This document shows positions 62,501-64,000 of a stretch of 64,000 nt of DNA, piece after piece. The position numbers and the translations under genes were made by a program. How positions within the stretch are numbered: the first letter of the stretch is position 1; each line of letters starts with the position of its first letter. The notes under the pieces are model-generated. The model ran no database searches. It saw nothing but the letters and a program-made list of their open reading frames with translations, and had not been told where the DNA came from. This stretch comes from Burkholderia sp. SRS-W-2-2016 (GTDB taxonomy: Bacteria > Pseudomonadota > Gammaproteobacteria > Burkholderiales > Burkholderiaceae): the NCBI RefSeq assembly GCF_001931485.1, contig NZ_MSDV01000079.1:1-64000 (forward strand). Reading direction: 5' to 3'.

Positions 62501-63073
62501 CTGATTGGAAGGCGAGGGCTGCACGATCAGACCGAGCACCGACTGATCGACGCTGAAAAGGTAGGCCGTCACTTCTCCATTGCGCGCGACAATCCCACTC
62601 ATTGGGCCGATCAACCCCTCGGTCAGGAACGTAAAGCGGCGCGCCAAAGGTGTGACCTGATTCGACATGGACGAGCCGATCACCATCGACGGCGGACGAA
62701 GCGGAGAGGACTCGAGCGGCAGCACATTGCCGTTGCGGCGAAACTGTTCACCGACTGCGGCGGGCGCCTCGGTGCCGCTGTTCCACGCGCGCTCGACGCT
62801 CTGCGCGTTATTGCGCATCGTGGTTTCGGCCGCCACGACGATGTCTTCGATCGTGCCGACCTGGAACGACAGCAGCTCGGATTCGCGGACCGTATAGCTG
62901 TAGACCAGCGCGACCGAATTGATCACGAGCGCGACGATAATCGCAACGGTCAACGCAATCGCACCGCCGTACATCAACATGTGTTGATAGCGGTGAAACT
63001 GGCCCAGCTCACTGCTTTGTCGGGGACGGCGCATAGGTTGAGCGGAGTTGGTCGGCCGCGATGGCCGGATCAT
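59540..63073 (-). CDS. hybrid sensor histidine kinase/response regulator with HPt
   Basis: About 1177 residues. Two membrane helices (about 35-58 and 372-395) flank a periplasmic sensor domain of about 310 residues; then a PAS-like domain (about 410-540), HisKA with phosphoacceptor His in SHEIRTPLNTVLG near 547, HATPase (NLLSNALKFTEQGEVLLRM, DTGIGMTDEQ, FGGTGLGLTL), a degenerate receiver-like segment (about 775-890), a true receiver (VAEDNPANRRLFEEQL, phosphoacceptor Asp in ILITDLWMPVMDGY) and a C-terminal HPt with His in AELHSLRGALRFFG. A BvgS/EvgS-style phosphorelay protein. The start codon is uncertain (63073 or 63034; neither has a good ribosome-binding site). Confidence 0.93.
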   Translation of the reverse strand: MIRPSRPTNSAQPMRRPRQSSELGQFHRYQHMLMYGGAIALTVAIIVALVINSVALVYSYTVRESELLSFQVGTIEDIVVAAETTMRNNAQSVERAWNSGTEAPAAVGEQFRRNGNVLPLESSPLRPPSMVIGSSMSNQVTPLARRFTFLTEGLIGPMSGIVARNGEVTAYLFSVDQSVLGLIVQPSPSNQYFAKLLVNRSTLFSTLVGPTSKVLLSPDAVRPARNRQGMVVTPISWLPPYDSPVSGHRSVRLATALLDSQSKPFGMLVAEVPLSRLTAPLPVSAADGAFLLLARDGSVIASASPYPIDQRTVNAAREALASGIGEAKRRVSHGGYWLSGWTIGNTGWTLVYAAPWPSFASRFRHVLLLPSLLTIGALIVVIWALVLLFDRRVYRPVLRRSHRVFESERLSRTLIKTAPVGLGLISLKNGTPLLRSPTMVETAQRVVVSEPTLASALAARYRALRKGDTLPRNAVMHEEFTLPTHDSEPVNLAVSVVPERYRGEDVLVVAFTDVTVSRRLEQQLREAREAADQANAAKSVFLATMSHEIRTPLNTVLGNLELLAQTQLDTRQRERLTTIRTSSDSLLSIISDVLDFSKIEAGEMTLEHIEYDVLDVIAHSLTMFAPVAHAKHLRLAAKLGSATSRPMRGDPTRLAQVINNLLSNALKFTEQGEVLLRMTAPDTTALQIEVEDTGIGMTDEQQLYVFEPFNQADATISRRFGGTGLGLTLCSRLMQAMGGSIAVRSEPGKGSCFTVRVPLGDPEASPGMPQFAGETIALVAADDAWHDGIAAALRAWGLSLKTYRHPALIEQETLDEVEAVIFCGARDTWHADDERAVLDDASWVIDCSATASAYPAATGHLLRVSSFSLKGLEQALQHALHGAPLDSPTDAPQVLPRRLMVLVAEDNPANRRLFEEQLAVLGCEGTLADDGRQALDALAAQRFDILITDLWMPVMDGYALAHEARARWPEMPVIAATASVTLEERERCEQAGIVRVVTKPLSLARLRAALAEVAGLPGAVPSTEHDDDEQQADDGLLGERALPVSVRESFLESFNGSLATLAAAQRDDDATRVLAELHSLRGALRFFGATELDEACALLQSAVREHGVSAATSQLDAFDIEVQATMLHHAQTAREALSMLLAGAQRATSADVESRLLRVLQAASQGPSVDAKQTDPG

Positions 63074-63168
63074 TATGCACGCGGCCGACCCGCGGCGAAA
63101 GAGCCCTGACGGGAGCGCCGGCGCGGCGGCCGCAGACCGGCACAGCCGGCCGTGGCAACGCTACAGTG

Positions 63169-64000
63169 TCAGCCCAGATTCATCTCGCACTCCTGCGCAT
63201 CGCGCAGCCAGGCGGCAATGTCGATCTCACCTAAATCCGCCAGACCGCTCTGTTTGATGCGCGCCTGAAACCCGGCGCAGCGTTCAGCGAGCGCGTATTG
63301 CCGGAACACGCCAACCGCACCGATCAGCGAATGCAGTTCGGCCAGCACGCGCCGCACATCGTTGTCGCGCTGCGCAGCGGCGATCGCCGTGAGCGACGCG
63401 TCGAACGAGTCGAGGAAGGTCTGGCGCAATTCGTCCGGCAGCTCATTGTCGCCAAGTAGCGCGTCGCTTCGCTCGACTGGCGCGGCGGTGAGCGCCGCGG
63501 TTTCGGCGGGCGCGCGCGACGGCGGCTCGGCAACCGTCAGGCCGGTGACTTCGACGAGGGTCGTGCGCAAGCGAGCCAGCGACAACGGCTTCGTGATCAT
63601 TCGCGTGAAGCCTGCCGCCTCGCAGCGCTCGCGCTCGTCGGCGGTGACCGACGCGGTCGCCGCGATCAACGGAAGACTCGGCCAACGCCGGCGCACTTCG
63701 TGGGCGAGCGCGTAGCCGTCCATCACCGGCATCGACAGATCGCTGATCAGTACGTCGAAGCTCTCACGCGACAGCCACGGCAGCGCGCACTCGCCATCTT
63801 TGACGACCGTCGCGGCGCAGCCGAGCATCGTCAGCTGTTCTTCGAACAGCCGGCGGTTCACCGGATTGTCTTCGGCGACCAGCACCTTCAGTTGGCGCGG
63901 CAGCACTTGCGGCGTCTCGGTCGTGACCAGCAGCGGCTCGTTGCGCAGCGTATGCTGCAACGCGTGCGCGAGTGCCGCGAGACTGAAGTTCGATATCCGA
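63169..64000 (-). CDS. C-terminal part of a second hybrid sensor kinase (receiver plus HPt), cut by window edge
   Basis: Reading frame stays open to position 64000, so the gene starts outside the window. The visible 277 codons hold the end of a degenerate segment (ISNFSLAALAHALQ), a receiver (VAEDNPVNRRLFEEQLTML, Asp in VLISDLSMPVMDGYALAHE, KPLSLARLRTTLVEV) and an HPt with AELHSLIGAVGVFR. This is highly similar, segment by segment, to the C-terminus of the gene at 59540-63073, so the two are tandem duplicates in the same orientation, 95 bp apart. It is not a free-standing response regulator. Confidence 0.9.
   Translation of the reverse strand, partial: RISNFSLAALAHALQHTLRNEPLLVTTETPQVLPRQLKVLVAEDNPVNRRLFEEQLTMLGCAATVVKDGECALPWLSRESFDVLISDLSMPVMDGYALAHEVRRRWPSLPLIAATASVTADERERCEAAGFTRMITKPLSLARLRTTLVEVTGLTVAEPPSRAPAETAALTAAPVERSDALLGDNELPDELRQTFLDSFDASLTAIAAAQRDNDVRRVLAELHSLIGAVGVFRQYALAERCAGFQARIKQSGLADLGEIDIAAWLRDAQECEMNLG

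Noticed and set aside
63169-63960. Stand-alone receiver-HPt response regulator starting with TTG at 63960
   Set aside because: The frame continues open to the window edge with sequence aligned to the neighbouring hybrid kinase, so it is a truncated kinase C-terminus.
1-64000. tRNA, rRNA, CRISPR array, prophage or intact insertion sequence
   Set aside because: None was found by reading; no tRNA cloverleaf, regularly spaced repeat array, transposase or integrase motif is supported.

Overview
The window is GC-rich, densely coded DNA with strong third-position GC bias. Gene content (several LysR/GntR-controlled catabolic islands, YdiJ-type D-2-hydroxyacid oxidase, Burkholderia-style trimeric autotransporter remnant, MNIO/HvfB gene, many MFS and ABC importers) suggests a Burkholderiales bacterium, most like Paraburkholderia/Caballeronia, probably from a secondary chromosome or megaplasmid rich in accessory catabolism. 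This is an inference from families, not a database match. No tRNA, rRNA, CRISPR array, phage or intact insertion sequence was seen.

Layout. 0.1-1.7 kb: an hvfB/hvfC (bufferin-maturation type) pair on the minus strand. 2.2-5.4 kb: a three-gene gtr-like set (lipid-linked sugar synthase, GtrA flippase, GT39-type transferase). 5.4-12.3 kb: an oxidative catabolic operon on the minus strand (AA_synth protein, alpha/beta hydrolase, flavin reductase, LLM monooxygenase, aldehyde dehydrogenase) followed by an NCS1 permease, with a divergent DUF1330 gene. 12.4-29.4 kb: an amino-acid/imino-acid type region: periplasmic binding protein, LysR regulator, YdiJ homologue, two amino-acid oxidase (DAO) flavoproteins, P5C-reductase-like protein, MFS carrier, proline-racemase-family enzyme, cupin, GlxA-type regulator, D-2-hydroxyacid dehydrogenase, aldehyde dehydrogenase and an ornithine-cyclodeaminase-family protein. 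29.7-40.2 kb: a second catabolic operon with two FadR-type GntR regulators, paralogues of the first island's hydrolase and flavin reductase, a PotDBCA-like ABC importer, a succinate-semialdehyde-type dehydrogenase and an MFS carrier. 40.2-44.2 kb: alcohol dehydrogenase, autotransporter scar, DNA-alkylation-repair protein, about 0.9 kb of AT-richer DNA without recognisable genes, and a MarR regulator. 44.5-53.9 kb: an acyl-CoA type catabolic run (MaoC, AtzG/AtzE-like amidase, MFS, MmgE/PrpD, acyl-CoA dehydrogenase, CoA transferase, GntR/UTRA, CitE-like lyase). 53.9-64 kb: P450, OmpR-type response regulator, exported epoxide hydrolase, condensation-type acyltransferase, two small ORFs and two tandem hybrid sensor kinases, the second cut by the window edge.

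How the parts connect. Two cis-regulatory signals read directly from the DNA tie genes together. A 77-bp element with fixed internal spacing occurs upstream of three transcription units (12440, 17883 and 20336), defining a local regulon for the binding protein, the DAO/P5CR-like pair and the MFS/racemase/cupin unit. A palindrome TGGYATWCCA lies between 11848 and 11968 and again upstream of 29678 and 30611, linking the two flavin-reductase/hydrolase islands that are 18 kb apart; two GntR proteins with nearly the same DNA-recognition helix are the obvious candidates to bind it. My best reading of these two islands is a split, co-regulated route for oxidative opening of a nitrogen-containing ring followed by semialdehyde oxidation; the substrate is unknown.
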